Source: Cordylochernes scorpioides (Eukaryota > Arthropoda > Arachnida > Pseudoscorpiones > Chernetidae). From it: a DNA stretch of 64,000 nucleotides. Position 1 is the first letter of the stretch; the number at the start of each line of letters is the position of its first letter. The stretch spans positions 92,716,627 through 92,780,626 of the forward strand of contig CP092872.1 of the NCBI GenBank assembly GCA_030710605.1. Direction: 5' to 3'. The notes beneath the pieces were generated by a model. It saw nothing but the letters and a program-made list of their open reading frames with translations. It did not search any database and was not told the origin of the DNA. This document shows, piece by piece, positions 44,907 through 57,310 of the stretch. Both the position numbers and the translations under genes were made by a program.

Positions 44907-45465
44907 TTTTTGCTCTCAAATCGATTTTTTTTCAAAAATATATTTTTACCCGCCAAATATTATTTAAAAAATATTTAGGTAAATTTAAACCAAATCACAA
45001 AAATAAGCCATTATAACATGGATCTGATCTCGACCTAAGCGAGCTCGAGGATATTTGAAGCTTTTAAGTCTCGGGCGCTCCGCGTTTTTTAATCCCTTTT
45101 TTGTCATAAAAAAAAAACAAACTTTGATTATTGATGGTTACTTATTTAACAGCAATAATCAATTTCGTCTTTGACCTTTTTACCCTGGGCTAATCAAGAG
45201 AAAGAGAGCCACAATAATTTTATCCACAATTAATGTATCAAAAGTGGCACCTCTTTTTTTTTAAATGTGCATTAAACAGTGCATTTTAGTTTATAGCACA
45301 AGTACAAAAAGTAAAGGTATTGATGAATAATGAGTCAAAACACCAATTCTGGTTATTTTAGCTCAAACCCAACTTGCATACCATGGTGTCGAGCTATGGT
45401 CATATCAGTATTCAAATCAGTCAAATTTGCGAAAATTTTTCAAAAAATATAATATACAAATAAAA
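44907..45465. promoter_or_regulatory. Upstream region of the large gene
   Basis: AT-rich apart from 45020-45092, which is GC-richer (GATCTCGACCTAAGCGAGCTC; GGGCGCTCCGCG). No clear TATA box at a fixed distance. A promoter or 5' exon here is inferred only from position. Confidence 0.25.
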
Positions 45466-45469
45466 ACAA

Positions 45470-45660
45470 AATAGGCATATCCTGACCATTCACATGAACT
45501 TTTTAAATGACACAGTGCCATCTATTAGAACAGAAATCAACTAGAAATTGATTTAACCTGTTCCCTGACATTTGGCCAACCCATTTCTTGATAAATCAAT
45601 AAAATTCAGCCACGAACGTGTTTTGGGCTATTGACACTCGTCAGTATGGTGCAGACTGTA
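45470..45660 (-). repeat. Remnant of the GATGGCGCAAGCCATC family with a degenerate CTGACGA hammerhead-like motif
   Basis: TAGGCATATCCTGACCATTC, GTGCCATCTATTAGAACAGAAATCAACT and a TTGGCCAA segment match the family. At 45600-45655 on the minus strand: CTGACGA, GTGTCAATAGCCC, AAAA (GAAA lost), CACG TT CGTG. It is homologous to 12441-12530. Confidence 0.45.
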
Positions 45661-45689
45661 CCTCTACGACAAAAAAATAAAAATAAAAA

Positions 45690-46092
45690 TAAAAACGGCC
45701 GTGTAAATTCGCATGCAACGTTAAAGATAAAATATCTCTACGCATGCGTCATACTAATAGCACCAGATGGCACTTGTAGGCAGTAAGAAGAGAGATATGG
45801 CCAAATGAACATACACATGCGCATGCAAAGATGTTAAAAGTGAAATTACACTACGCATATTGATAGCATTAGATTGTGCTGATAGGCAGGAAGGGGAGGT
45901 AGGCAGAAGACCATACGCATGCGCATGTAACGATGTTAAAAATGAAATGAAACTACGCATGCGTATTGATACCATCAAATGGCGCTAATAGGTAGGAAGG
46001 GGAGGTAGGCAGAAGGCCATGCGCATGCGACGGTGTAAAAAAAATGAAATGACACTACGCATGCGTATTGAGAACACTAGATGGCACTGGTA
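45690..46092. repeat. Imperfect tandem repeat with GCATGC blocks, about four units
   Basis: Units of 100-114 bp contain CTACGCATGCGTATTGATA, AATGGCGCTAATAGG, GGAAGGGGAGGTAGGCAGA and ATGCGCATGCGA. Alternating purine-pyrimidine runs (ACATGCGCATGC) could adopt Z-DNA. No coding potential. Confidence 0.7.
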
Positions 46093-46097
46093 GGCAA

Positions 46098-46801
46098 TCC
46101 CTATATATATAAAAGTCAGTGTATGTATGTATGTATATATGTTGGTATCTATGTCGGCTATACACGTCCACAATACGTAACTAATCTGACTGAAATTTTA
46201 ACAGTATATAGAGTAGAATCTGGAAAAACTTATAGTGAAAATTTCAGGTCTCTATCCCGAATATTCTTCGAGTTATTTGCAAATTGCCATGCAAATTTGC
46301 CTTTTCGCTCGCAAGCAGCTTCTCTAGCGGTGAAGATGGGAGGTAATATCAGCTGACCTAATGTACATGTAAAACGTGTTTTGACAGCACATAGAGAAAA
46401 ATCTGGAAAATATATTTATCGAATTTTTAGCCAATAAAAAATAAAATTGACAGGTTCTGGGCAAAAATAGTTGTTTTTTTAGTCAGAAAATGATTATGAC
46501 AATATTGCTGTATCATGTTTGAATATCAGATACAAAATTATATCGGGAAAAATTCCAAAAAGCAGAGACCACGGGTGAAACCAGTTCATTTTTTTTCTAC
46601 GCAGGAACAAAATTCAAACAGAAAAACATTTATTCGAGCCAGATCATCTCTTTATAAAAATATCGCTTCTCTGACACAAAGCTTGGAGCGGGACGTTTCA
46701 CAAGAGTGACATCCACGGCGCCAATTTATAATTGTAACGAATAGTATTTGAATAAAAACATTTAATCGGGTAAAACCTGGGCGTTGCCCGGGTCATTCGA
46801 G
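46098..46801 (+). mobile_element. Non-autonomous Helitron, 704 bp
   Basis: 5' A|TCCCTATATATATAAAAGTC; 3' hairpin CTGGGCGTTGCCCGGG, then TCATTCGAG|T, where the usual CTAG end has become CGAG. Related ends are at 34043 and 40349. No RepHel frame; short frames inside have no motif. Confidence 0.7.
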
Positions 46802-46841
46802 TATCTCGATCATTGATATAAACAAAGTTTTCTTCTAACAA

Positions 46842-47156
46842 TACACTCTTGGACAAAACTTAAGAATGTGAAAAGTCTTTAATATATTCTGTGTTTTTGA
46901 AGGAGACAGAGGCTGTTCACACTTGGTTATCTCGGGTGTCTTTAATAAAGGGCACTGTAATATCTTTCAGAGTTATTGTCTCAATTCCGATATACATGCT
47001 AAAAGGTACAACTTCCTTAAGTTTTGTCCATGAGTGTATATTGGTTATCTCGTATGTCTTCAACAAAGATCACTGTAATAACTTTCAGAGTTATTGCCTC
47101 AATTCCGATATACATGCTAAAAGGTTCAACTTCCTTAAGTATTGTCCATGAGTGTA
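46842..47156. mobile_element. MITE of the ACTCATGGACAAAACTT family with a partly duplicated right half
   Basis: Left TACACTCTTGGACAAAACTT; first right end at 47019-47038 (AAGTTTTGTCCATGAGTGTA). The segment GGTTATCTCGTATGTCTTCA to AAGTATTGTCCATGAGTGTA (47043-47156) repeats the right half, an early stage of the expansion seen at 11534. Confidence 0.75.
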
Positions 47157-47202
47157 ATTGAGTAATTGTTGAAAGTTTCCCTGCGAACGATTTATAAATT
47201 GA

Positions 47203-48922
47203 TTCAGCGAGACCCAGCAGGGAAGAAGTTCCACGGACCTCTCTGGAACAGGGGGCTAGCGAACCCCAGCAGGGAAGAAGTTCCACGGACCTCTCTCGGA
47301 CAGGGGGCTAGCGAAACCCAGCAGGAAAGAAGCTCCTCGGACCTCTCTGGAACAGGGGGCTAGCGAACCCCAGCAGGGAAGAACCTTCACGGACCTCTCT
47401 GGGACAGGGGGCTAGCGAACCCCAGCAGGGAAGAACCGCCACGGACCTCTCTGGAACAGGGGGCTAGCGAACCCCAGCAGGGAAGAACCTTCACAGATCC
47501 TCTCTGGGACTGGGGGCTAGCGAACCCCAGCAGGGAAGAACCTTCACAGATCCTCTCTGGGACAGGGGGCTAGCGAACCCCAGCAGGGAAGAACCGCCAC
47601 GGACCTCTCTGGAACAGGGGGCTAGCGAACCCCAGCAGGGAAGAACCTTCACGGACCTCTCTGGGACAGGGGGCTAGCGAACCCCAGCAGGGAAGAACCT
47701 TCACAGATCCTCTCTGGGACAGGGGGCTAGCGAACCCCAGCAGGGAAGAACCGCCACGGACCTCTCTGGAACAGGGGGCTAGCGAACCCCAGCAGGGAAG
47801 AACCGCCACGGACCTCTCTGGAACAGGGGGCTAGCGAACCCCAGCAGGGAAGAACCGCCAAGGACCTATCTGGAACAGGGGGCTAGCGAACCCCAGCAGG
47901 GAAGAACCTTCACGGCCCTCTCTGGAACAGGGGGCTAGCGAACCCCAGCAGGGAAGAACCTTCAAGGACCTCTCTGGGACAGGGGGCTAGCGAACCCCAG
48001 CAGGGAAAAACCGCCACGGACCTCTCTGGAACAGGGGGCTAGCGAACCCCAGCAGGGAAGAACCTTCACGGACCTCTCTGGGACAGGGGGCTAGCGAACC
48101 CCAGCAGGGAAGAACCTTCACGGACCTCTCTGGAACAGGGGGCTAGCGAACCCCAGCAGGGAAGAACTTCCACGGACCTCTCTGGGACAGGGGGCTAGCG
48201 AACCCCAGCAGGGAAAAACCGCCACGGACCTCTCTGGAACAGGGGGCTAGCGAACCCCAGCAGGGAAGAACCTTCACGGACCTCTCTGGGACAGGGGGCT
48301 AGCGAACCCCAGCAGGGAAGAACCTTCACGGACCTCTCTGGAACAGGGGGCTAGCGAACCCCAGCAGGGAAGAACTTCCACGGACCTCTCTGGGACAGGG
48401 GGCTAGCGAACCCCAGCAGGGAAGAACTGCCACGGACCTCTCTGGAACAGGGGGCTAGCGAACCCCAGCAGGGAAGAACCTTCACGGACCTCTCTGGGAC
48501 AGGGGGCTAGCCAACCCCAGCAGGGAAGAAGTTCTACCGACCTCTCTGGGACAAGGGGCTAGCGAACCCCAGCAGGGAAGAAGTTCCACGGACCTCTCTG
48601 GGACAGGGAGCTAGCGAAACCCAGCAGGGAAGAACCTTCACGGACCTCTCTGGGACAGGGGGCTAGCGAACCCCAGCAGGGAAGAAGTTCCACGGACCTC
48701 TCTGGGACAGGGGGGCTAGCGAACCCCAGCAGGGAAGAACCTTCACGGACCTCTCTGGGACAGGGGCCTAGCGAACCCCAGCAGGGAAGAACCTTCACTG
48801 ACCTCTCTGGAACAGGGGGCTAGCGAACCCCAGCAGGGAAGAAGCTCCACGGACCTCTCTGGGACAGGGGGCTAGCGAACCCCAGCAGGGAAGAAGTTCC
48901 ACGGACCTCTCTGGACAGGCGA
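47203..48922. repeat. GC-rich 52-bp minisatellite, about 33 units
   Basis: Unit GGACCTCTCTGGGACAGGGG, GCTAGCGAACCCCAGCAGGG, AAGAACCTTCAC. Two unit types alternate (CTTCAC with GGGACA, CGCCAC or TTCCAC with GGAACA), and higher-order blocks recur (for example 48000-48180 and 48190-48380). GC is about 60 percent in otherwise AT-rich DNA. Since 52 is not a multiple of three, the frames that cross it are spurious. Confidence 0.95.
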
Positions 48923-49022
48923 GGAACCATCAAAAGCCTTGATTTGATTTCTACGCTACAATATATAGAAATATTTCCGATAATAAAAATATATGGGAAT
49001 GAATAAAGATTTCAGAATGATA

Positions 49023-49836
49023 TCCTTTATATATATAAAAATGAAATCCAAAATCGATGTTTGTTATCGCGTTGCGCAAAATCTACAGAATCAATCATTA
49101 TGAAATTTCGCAATAGGTAGCTGAAGATTTCGTTTAACATATAGGCTATTCAAAAAACTAAAAAGGTTAATATGCTTTTTTTTCAAATGTAAAACCAAAA
49201 AGCGTTAGTTCCAATCTTTTACCGCTTGGCGCCACACTGGTCGCGACGATAAATGAATTTGATTGGCTAATAATTTTACACGTAGTTTGTTTACACGATG
49301 AATGTTTGTTTGTTTACACGATGAATGTTTTTAAAAGGTAAGATTATCCAATGGCTGTGAAACTATAGGACGTTATATATTTACTGTACTACTGGGAAGG
49401 TTTATGGTTTGAATTTGATTTTTGTCGTTGCAATTTCATTTGCAAATTTTCTACTTTCACTCGCAAGCAGCACCTCTCGCGGTTACTGGTGATATTAAAT
49501 TTATAAATTGTAAAAATGCTAAAATGTGTTCCAAGTATAATAAATTTAATTTTTAATTTGAGGATTTAGTAATATAATATTCCAATGACGTTGTAAAAAA
49601 CTTGACATTTCAATATTTTAATATATATTTAAAGAAAATATCTTATATAAAATTTAATAAATATTTTAAAAAAAAGTATGTGTTTAAAAATATATTTAAA
49701 CGAATAAAACAATTATTATATACATTTATAAATCTATATATAGGTGGATTGGATGTTTTCAAGAATCGTTTTAACAAATGTTTGTTAGGCAAACTTTTAC
49801 TCGGGTAAAAATCGGGCGAATCCGGGAACATTCGCT
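49023..49836 (+). mobile_element. Decayed Helitron
   Basis: 5' A|TCCTTTATATATATAAAAATGAA; 3' CTCGGGTAAAAATCGGGCGA and TCCGGGAACATTCGC, a degraded hairpin with the CTAG lost. No protein. Confidence 0.55.
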
Positions 49837-49839
49837 TTT

Positions 49840-51745
49840 AAGAAATAAAAGGTGTAAAAAAATATTTTTAGAGGAACCTTCCTCTCCACCAAAATAAATA
49901 TCACCTAGTACAACTTGATAAGATATTCATATTTTCTTCTAGAATATTCATATTTGAAAAATAAACCTAGAGAGAGGCTAAGCGTTAAGCAAGTGGCTTC
50001 ATACGCTCATACTTATTAAAATATAATTAGCTTAATTAATTGGAGAACTTATATAGGAAGAGGCTAAATGAAGCCAGCGGAGATGTAATTTGAAACATGA
50101 AAATATCTACTAATTGGTCTAGATCCCATTAAATGGATATATTAATTAATTAGAAACTTAATCACGGCCATCCTACACCGCTGAATCACCCAGTTCTTTC
50201 TTTAATTGGAAATCCACCCCCCCCCCATCCTATACACCGCCACCGATCAACTTAAGCTATTAAGGTAAAAATAAATTAACTTTTTAATGGGATAGAGAGT
50301 TTTTAATTGCTATTTACCTTGTGTTTTGAGTTTATTTTTAGATTTTTTTTTGTTATTTCATTATGGCTTAGAGATATGTCGAAAGAAAAAATAAAAGGTC
50401 TTTTATATTTACCTTTTTAAGTAAAGCTTTCGAGGTAGGTTATTTATCAAGTTATACGAATATAACTATCTATTAAATAAAACTGCAGTTCCTAGATCCA
50501 CAACGTGCAGGTTCTAAAATGTAAATAATCCACAATGCTATAATTGACAAGTCCAAACAAAAACTAACTTGTATACCTCGTTATGACAATGGCCATCATC
50601 AATTTAGAGGCAACTTCGATATAGTATTTTCCTACAAGGAGTAGTTGGCCATAGTTGTAAAAAATCGAAAAATACCGCTTAAAAATGAAAATGTTGTTAT
50701 TAAAGTGTAAAATGTTGTCTCAAAATTGCAAAACCTATAAATATAGTAAAATAAATATGTAATAAAAATATATCTAATCAAAGGCACAAAGAATGAATTT
50801 GTTACAATACATTTTCAGGATTATTTTTAAAACATAAATTTAAGTGTATTGAGAAACTATTTGATTAAAAACTATGCAATAAAACAACTTATTAATAAGC
50901 AGCGAAATTTAAAAAAATCACTGTTGCCAATCTAAAAAGGAGATAAACACCTTGATAAGTTGCAGACGACGTAAATATTTGATGCAGAAGATATTGGGCG
51001 CTAAAGAATTTTCCAACCTAGTTCGTCTGTTTCATATTTGATAAGTTTGATTTATTTCATTATTGACCTACCTGTTTTTCTATTTTTGGTACGAAAGAAT
51101 TTGTATTGTTTTTATATATTTTTGTCGAAATAGTTTCTTAATATAATACAGGCAAACATTTTAAAAACAAAGCAATTAATATTGAAAATTAAACTTTTTA
51201 AAATATACGTTTTTTTCTCTCTCTTATTTTTTGAAATCTAAAAACATTTAATTAAAAAAAAATCTGCAAGATATTATTTTTCATCAAAATATATGATTCA
51301 TAGGTTGTATTTCATATACCAATTGCATTGAATTTTTACATGGAATTTCTGCTCATTTTTATATATGTTTTCCACTTTTATGACAAAACATTTTTCATTT
51401 TAATAAATCTTTCAACGTTATAAAAATAATTTTTTCAATCGATATTTTACGATTTATTTGAAATTTTAATAATTTTATGTGTGTGTCTACTCTAAATATT
51501 TTTTGTTTTAATAGAAATACTTTTGTGTTTCAATTCAAAATTGTCCATTTAAGCCATTTTAAATCCGTTTTAATCAATAATTAGAAATAAAGCATTTAAG
51601 ATATCACCCATGTAATGCTAATTCCCTTTTAATAAGGTATTATAAATTCCTTATATTGTCGCTACAATCTACTTCCCAGCTTTAATCTACCATCGGATAT
51701 TTTGATAACATAGAAAATATATTTCTTAAAAAAAGAGCAATCTAT
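49840..51745. other. AT-rich region without genes
   Basis: No frame. From about 50680, degenerate copies of a short A/T motif (AATGTTGTTATTAAAGTGTA; TTTTCAATTTTAATAAC) recur; the same texture is seen at 52310-52400 and 55490-56230. Confidence 0.5.
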
Positions 51746-51749
51746 TTGT

Positions 51750-51832
51750 AAGTTAGGTAATGCTTTGACAAAGACTGATGTTCATTCAACCTAAATATTG
51801 GCAAATAAATCTTTTATTCAATCCAATTTTTT
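51750..51832 (+). mobile_element. Degenerate Penelope-type terminus
   Basis: GCTTTGACAAAGACTGATGTTCATTCAACCTAAATATTGGCAAATAAA aligns with the hammerhead-like module at 58300, with many changes; stem II is largely lost. Written here as a whole-module comparison of short segments. Confidence 0.4.
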
Positions 51833-51839
51833 ATTTAAA

Positions 51840-52736
51840 AATATATATGTTATAGGTTCAAAATGAGAAGGACATAAACTCGTTTTTCCCTGGGGGCCTG
51901 GAATCCTTTGACTCTAATTCAGGATGCCAAAAACGATCACTATATATTTAATTTTGAAATTATATTATAGGCTAATTTTAGTCACATTAACTCGTGACGT
52001 AAATTTATGAAATCTAAACCCAAAAAATACTACCTTATGTTTTCATTTAACCTAAAAGGAAACTGGGAAGCAGTTTGTAGCTGAGAATATAGGAAAACAT
52101 CAACGTCATATTAAAAAACAATGATCTACTTGAAAAAAAACTCAAATAAATTATTTCTATCGCTTGATTAAAGAGGGTATAAAATAGGTTTAAAATGAAC
52201 AAATAACAATTAGAATAAAATATTAATAGTAAAACAGATAGTAAACTATTAAGAGAACAATATCAATTGAAAATAAACGTTTTAACTTGCAAAAATATCT
52301 TGTTATATATAAAAGGTTATTAAAATGTAAAATGCTGTCTTAAAAGTGCACAATTCCTTTATTTTTATATTACAACAACTCTGAGGTGCAAATTGAAATT
52401 TACAATCAAATTTAAAATTATAAAAATAATATTAATATATTAACTAGGGTCTTTCTGTGTGACCCTTGTTAATCTAAGTATGTAAATAAAGAAATTTCAG
52501 TAACACGAGTTTTAACAACTATAAGATATAGTTTCGTTAACAAAATCTGTAAATTTACTATTTCAAAATGAGAGAGCTAAATGTTAGCATTTGGAGAGGA
52601 TTTGTCTATAAATATTTATATTTAATTTTGCGAAAACAAATCATTTATAGGATAAACATAATAGATATATTAATAAGCTAATAAACTCGTTATATAAGAC
52701 ACGTAATAAATGCGTGTCAAAATGAATACCTTCTTA

Positions 52737-52738
<2 letters not shown>
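51840..52738. other. AT-rich region without genes
   Basis: Nothing recognised. Confidence 0.4.

Positions 52739-52778
<40 letters not shown>
52739..52778. repeat. (GA)n microsatellite
   Basis: About 20 dinucleotide units. A shorter (GA)n occurs at 56690-56713. Confidence 0.95.
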
Positions 52779-52779
<1 letters not shown>

Positions 52780-52810
52780 CTATAATATACTAATAATACC
52801 TTCTTAACAT

Positions 52811-53207
52811 CCATGTATATATTATATAATCTAAAAATTCGAATATTTCTATATTTAAAAAAATATATATTTTATTTTATATTCATTGATAATTTTACTT
52901 TTGTTATCATCTTTTTTTTAGAAAGACTTTCAGTTTTGTTGTATAGTTTTGTTGTAAATATGCGTAGTTAACATATCTATCCTTTTAAATCACTAATATA
53001 GGATTAACTTTATAAATTCTATATAATGTAAAAATAACTAATGTGTAATCTTTCCTCAAGTAATTGAAAATAAAAGCTACTTGACGGTAAATAATGATCT
53101 TTTTCTTATCACGACTGCACCTCAACCTTTTATCTTATCGATCCTTTGTCTTATCAACCCTTCATCTAACAACAACAACAACAAAATATTCATAACATAT
53201 ATATAGC
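52811..53207. repeat. Interspersed repeat, copy 1 of a direct pair
   Basis: From TGTATATATTATATAATCTA to AACAACAACAACAAAATATTCATAACATAT. It matches 58445-58828 nearly throughout. The CAA-repeat edge suggests the tail of a retrotransposed sequence read on the minus strand. Confidence 0.8.
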
Positions 53208-53283
53208 ATGTGTTAAATATGTTTTAATTATTATATTGAGGCGTCCTATTGTTTTTGTTGTTCTCTCTTTATTGTGTAAATCT

Positions 53284-54132
53284 TATATAGGTTTTTAACT
53301 TTTAGAATTTATATTTAAACATTTTCCATTTTAATTTACACATTTTTGTTTCAATATAGACACATGGACCTTTTAATATAATCTTTATTTAAGACACTTT
53401 AAAACACAACTATGACAACACTAAATATAATATTAAAATATTATCGTCTTATTTCTGCTAATTTTAAAATGAATAGAGGCTCGTATCAAGCAATATCAAA
53501 AGGAAAACAGGAAACCTTACCAAGTTGTTATGCTTACAAGACGAAACTATCAAAAAGCTTCTAAATTATTAAACATAAATTATAGTTCTGTTATGAAAAA
53601 TTATAAAAAAGAAGCCTAATAAAAATTAAGAAAGAAAGGATGATTTAGACAGAAAAATTTCATTAAGCGATGTAGATTTTATTTTGAAAAATATATATAT
53701 AAAATAATTCTAGTATAACTTTCAAAAAATATAAGAGACGAATTGAAAAATATTTTAAATATAGAAGTGTCTCAAACAACAATTATCAATGCAAAATAAA
53801 AGAGTTTAAAATAACTCTGAAAAAGTCATCTATTGAATTGATCCACATAAAATCAAATGAAACTAAGTAAAAAAGAAAAGAAGATGCGGAATTGTTTATT
53901 AATAATTCACCTTGTTTAAAAATGATGTCAAACATCGCTATTTCCATTTCAAAAGCGCTTCTTTCGTATAAAAAAATATATTTTCAATATTTTTAGTTGT
54001 TTCAAAGTGCTCTTGAAAAAAGAATATATAAAAAAGTCCATGTGTCTAAATTAAAATTGAGAATGTCTGAATAAAAATGAAAGTGTCTAAATTAAAATGA
54101 AAAATGTCTAATTAAAAGTTAGAAACCTATAT
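53284..54132 (+). mobile_element. Decayed DNA transposon with long subterminal-repeat TIRs and transposase remnant
   Basis: The left end TATATAGGTTTTTAACTTTTA is inverted at the right (TAAAAGTTAGAAACCTATATA). Each ~100-bp terminus contains tandem variants of TTTTAATTTAGACA, ending GACACATGGAC. Inside, 53460-53960 on the plus strand translates in several frames into helix-turn-helix-like pieces: RRNYQKASKLLNINYSSVMK, KISLSDVDFILKN, then VSQTTI and LKKSSIE segments. That order fits the DNA-binding half of an IS630/Tc1-like transposase. The catalytic half is missing. Family not certain. Confidence 0.5.
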
Positions 54133-54226
54133 ATAAAATCATAAGATGTACAAAAATATTAATATTTTGTTATTTTATCATATAAATTAGCCATTTAGTC
54201 GCCATTTTTTGTAACATATTAAAAAT

Positions 54227-54418
54227 ATGTTCAAATCAATAAGCTTGAGGGATGAGTTTCTTTTGCAAATAAATTTATTTCGAGCTTTCTCGGGCAACGC
54301 CCTTCTACAGGAAAAGTAAAAATAAAGTAAATTTGTAGAAGGGCATTGCGCCCGAGAAAGCTCGAAATAAATTTATTTGCAAAAGAAACTCATCCCTCAA
54401 GCTTATTGATTTGAACAT
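54227..54418. mobile_element. Near-perfect palindrome, Penelope-type termini with hammerhead-like motifs
   Basis: ATGTTCAAATCAATAAGCTT mirrored at the right. Arms contain (minus at about 54270-54305) CTGTAGA, A, GGGC GTT GCCC, GA, GAAAGCTCG, and a similar plus-strand motif at about 54333-54370, then TTGCAAAAGAAACTCATCCC. The outward ...GAAACTC is shared with the element ends at 5240 and 62660. Confidence 0.6.
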
Positions 54419-54419
54419 T

Positions 54420-56230
54420 CAATTAAGGGATTAGCCTATTAATTAAATATTAAAAATATATAATTTATTCTAAGAGGTATATGAATTATATAATTATTTT
54501 TTTTATATTTATAAATATACCATAACATTTTAACCTGAAAAAAAAATTAGAAATATCAATTCGAATTATTATGCTTCTAAATATTAAAAAAACTTAATTG
54601 TTTTTTAAAAATGCCTTATCATACCCTACATATACACAGCTTGTAAAAATTAAAACTTTGTGTGTGTGTTTGAATTGTAGTTTCGTGTGTATATTTACAT
54701 AGCCTTTTTCCCCGTAGCTTATAGAGTGTTTAAAGTGACTTACAAATATAAAAACGGTTTATATTTAGGAAAGAAAGTCACAAAAAGAAGGAACAAGCTA
54801 AGATAAGAAAAGACAAGCTATGAATATATACACGGAACTTGTATTTCTGGCAAAAAAAGGTAGAGTTTTATCTTTATAAAAGTTTTCACAAAGTTTTTTT
54901 TTCTGACTTTATTATGCTGAAAAACAGTTTATAGCCATATATAAAAGGTGAGTAAATAAATATTCATACTTTAAAATATTAATAAAATAAATAACTCTCT
55001 CTCTTATAATAAATTATTAGATTATAAAATAAATATATATATTCGTAAAATATATGTTTGAAACTAAACTTAAAAACATATGTCATAATATATTTAGACA
55101 TCAAATAAATATTCAATTTATAATTTTGAAAACAGTATGTTATAATATTTATTGGTTCGATTTGAAAATTAAATATTCTTACCTATAATATAAATTGTAT
55201 TTCAGTCGTTTGGCTTTAAATGAAGAAATTTGGAATAAAAAAAACTGTTATTTATTTTAACAGATTGATTAAATTGTTTGTGGAAAATTTAATATCTTCA
55301 CCTATAATTTAAAAAATCTTAATTCCTACAATATTTTATTTAAAAACTGGAAAAAAGTAACTATTTATATATATCGATGTCCACAACATTTAGATAAATA
55401 AATCAATAAAATATGGCGTCTTTAAAAATGAATGAAAATTATAGTCAAAATATAATAATTATTTTATAAATGAAATTTATTTAAAAATTAATTAAAATTA
55501 TATATAGTTTTTTTTACATTTACATTTTACACTAAATGGTATTTTAAAAGTTAATTGGAACATTTTTATCTTCAATAACAACTTTCCAATTTAATAGTAA
55601 CTTTTCACATTGTAATAACATTTTGATTTTTAACCGTTATTTTTCAATTTTATTTATATTTTAACAATTTCCTTGAAAATTTCCTCGTTTTAATATAGAA
55701 ATACTTTTAATTTATAATGTGAATTTGTTATTTGAAATTTTAATATTCGTTCTAATGTGAAACAATAGAAATAGTGCATTTGAAAATATTTGCAAATAAA
55801 TTTATATATTTTTAATATGGCTTTGATACATAGGTTTTGTAATTTTACACATATACATTTTACACTTCAATAACAACATTTTTACATTTCAATAACAATT
55901 TCTTTTGTGATAATTTTCGATTTTATTTGAAACTTTAAGGGTAATATGTGTGATTTCATTTTGATTTCTAATTGAAACACATTTATTTAAAATATAATTA
56001 AGTTTCTTTTATAGTAGTGCTTTTTTTTTTCTGTGGATCATTATTTATTTACAAAACACATTTTTGATTTCAATAAGCACATTTTTAATTTTAATAAAGA
56101 CATATTTTATTTTTCTGCATATATTAATAGTTTTTCACTCTTAAGTAGCACATTTTCAATTTGAATTAACGACATTTTATGTAATAATATCAACATTTTA
56201 GAGTTTATAACGGATATTTTAAGAGTTTGA
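54420..56230. other. AT-rich region with degenerate short repeats
   Basis: No gene. From 55490 to 56220 variants of CATTTTTACATTTCAATAACAA recur with spacings of about 25-60 bp. Confidence 0.5.
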
Positions 56231-56234
56231 AACA

Positions 56235-56660
56235 AATTTCGCATCGGTTTCGCCAATTTAATCTACCAGAGAGTTGTAGAGAACAACCTTTTGATTACCA
56301 TTACTATATTTCTATAATTCTTGTGACACAAGAAGATCCTTTTTGATCTTTTATATTAGCGCAATACACCAGAGAATTCTTTAGAGCTCCAATACTGTAT
56401 TGGATCATTCTACTTATATATGCTACATTGAAGGGTGGAGTCTCATAAGTAGTATTTAGGCAAACTATGAATATTAGTTTTTAGGAGAGTATAATTACAT
56501 ATACTATTTATATACATATTGCATCAATAAATGCTCTTCCGCAAACAATAAGGACAAGGCCAGGTAGGGGCTCCACTGGGAGGGTTCACCACTGATGAAA
56601 CAAGCTCTCCCAATATTTTTTCATCGTATTGAAAGAAACATTCCCGTCTAAATGTTTTCA
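56235..56660. repeat. Disrupted fold-back element
   Basis: The left part GGTTTCGCCAATTTAATCTACC (56245) and the right part GGGAGGGTTCACCACTGATGA (56577-56597) are separated by about 300 bp of other sequence. GCCA after CTGATGA has become AACA, so the helix is broken here. Confidence 0.55.
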
Positions 56661-56664
56661 TTTA

Positions 56665-57178
56665 CTATATATAGATGGCGCGTTATCGAGAGAGAGAGAG
56701 AGAGAGAGAGAGATTTATATAAATATATATATAAATATATTAATAGTATTTTTTTTATTTTTGGAAAAAAGAGGAAAAGTAAAATATTAAGTACTACAGA
56801 TTTTGAATTAATTTTGAGTCAGAACAGCAAGCTAAATCTGTATAAAAAAGTATCGTTATGGAAATTTCAAGATTTATTAAATTTGTTATTTGGTTTAAAC
56901 ATGTGAGGTTTGTTTTTTTTAATTTTTATAATAATAATTAGTATTATAAAAAAAAACCTCACCTGTTTAAACTAAATATCAAATTTTATAAATCTTGAAA
57001 TTCTCATAACGCGATACTATATATAAATATATATATATAACTGACTATTTATATATTTGATTGAATGCAATAAATTATAACGTCTGCTTGAAAATTTAAA
57101 ATATAGAAAGAATTCTAAAAATAAAAATATAGCATATATATATTAACACAAACAATAACGCGCCATCTATACATATAA
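56665..57178. repeat. Element bounded by ATAGATGGCGCGTTAT ends, with an internal palindrome
   Basis: TATATAGATGGCGCGTTATC at the left, ATAACGCGCCATCTATA at the right. Inside, 56845-57020 is a palindrome (AGTATCGTTATGGAAATTTC ... AAATTCTCATAACGCGATACT) with the loop near 56915-56950. No coding capacity. Confidence 0.6.
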
Positions 57179-57184
57179 AATAAA

Positions 57185-57310
57185 AGGACTTAAAAGCATG
57201 AATGTTTCTTTTATACATAAAACGAACTTCTTATTAATATATTTTTCATCGCAGTAAGGACAGTAAAAGTTCGTTTTATGTATAAAAGAAACATTCGCGC
57301 TTTTAAGTCC
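57185..57310. repeat. Palindrome with fold-back outer sequence
   Basis: AAAAGGACTTAAAAGC...GTTTCTTTTATACATAAAACGAACTT mirrored at the right, with ATCGCAGTAAGGACAGTAAAAG next to the loop, as in 38860. The GAAA/CTGATGA core is absent. Confidence 0.7.

Noticed and set aside
47570..48798. Proline/glycine/leucine-rich repeat frames in the GC-rich array
   Set aside because: The unit is 52 bp, so the frame rotates every unit; apparent proteins are shadows of the minisatellite.
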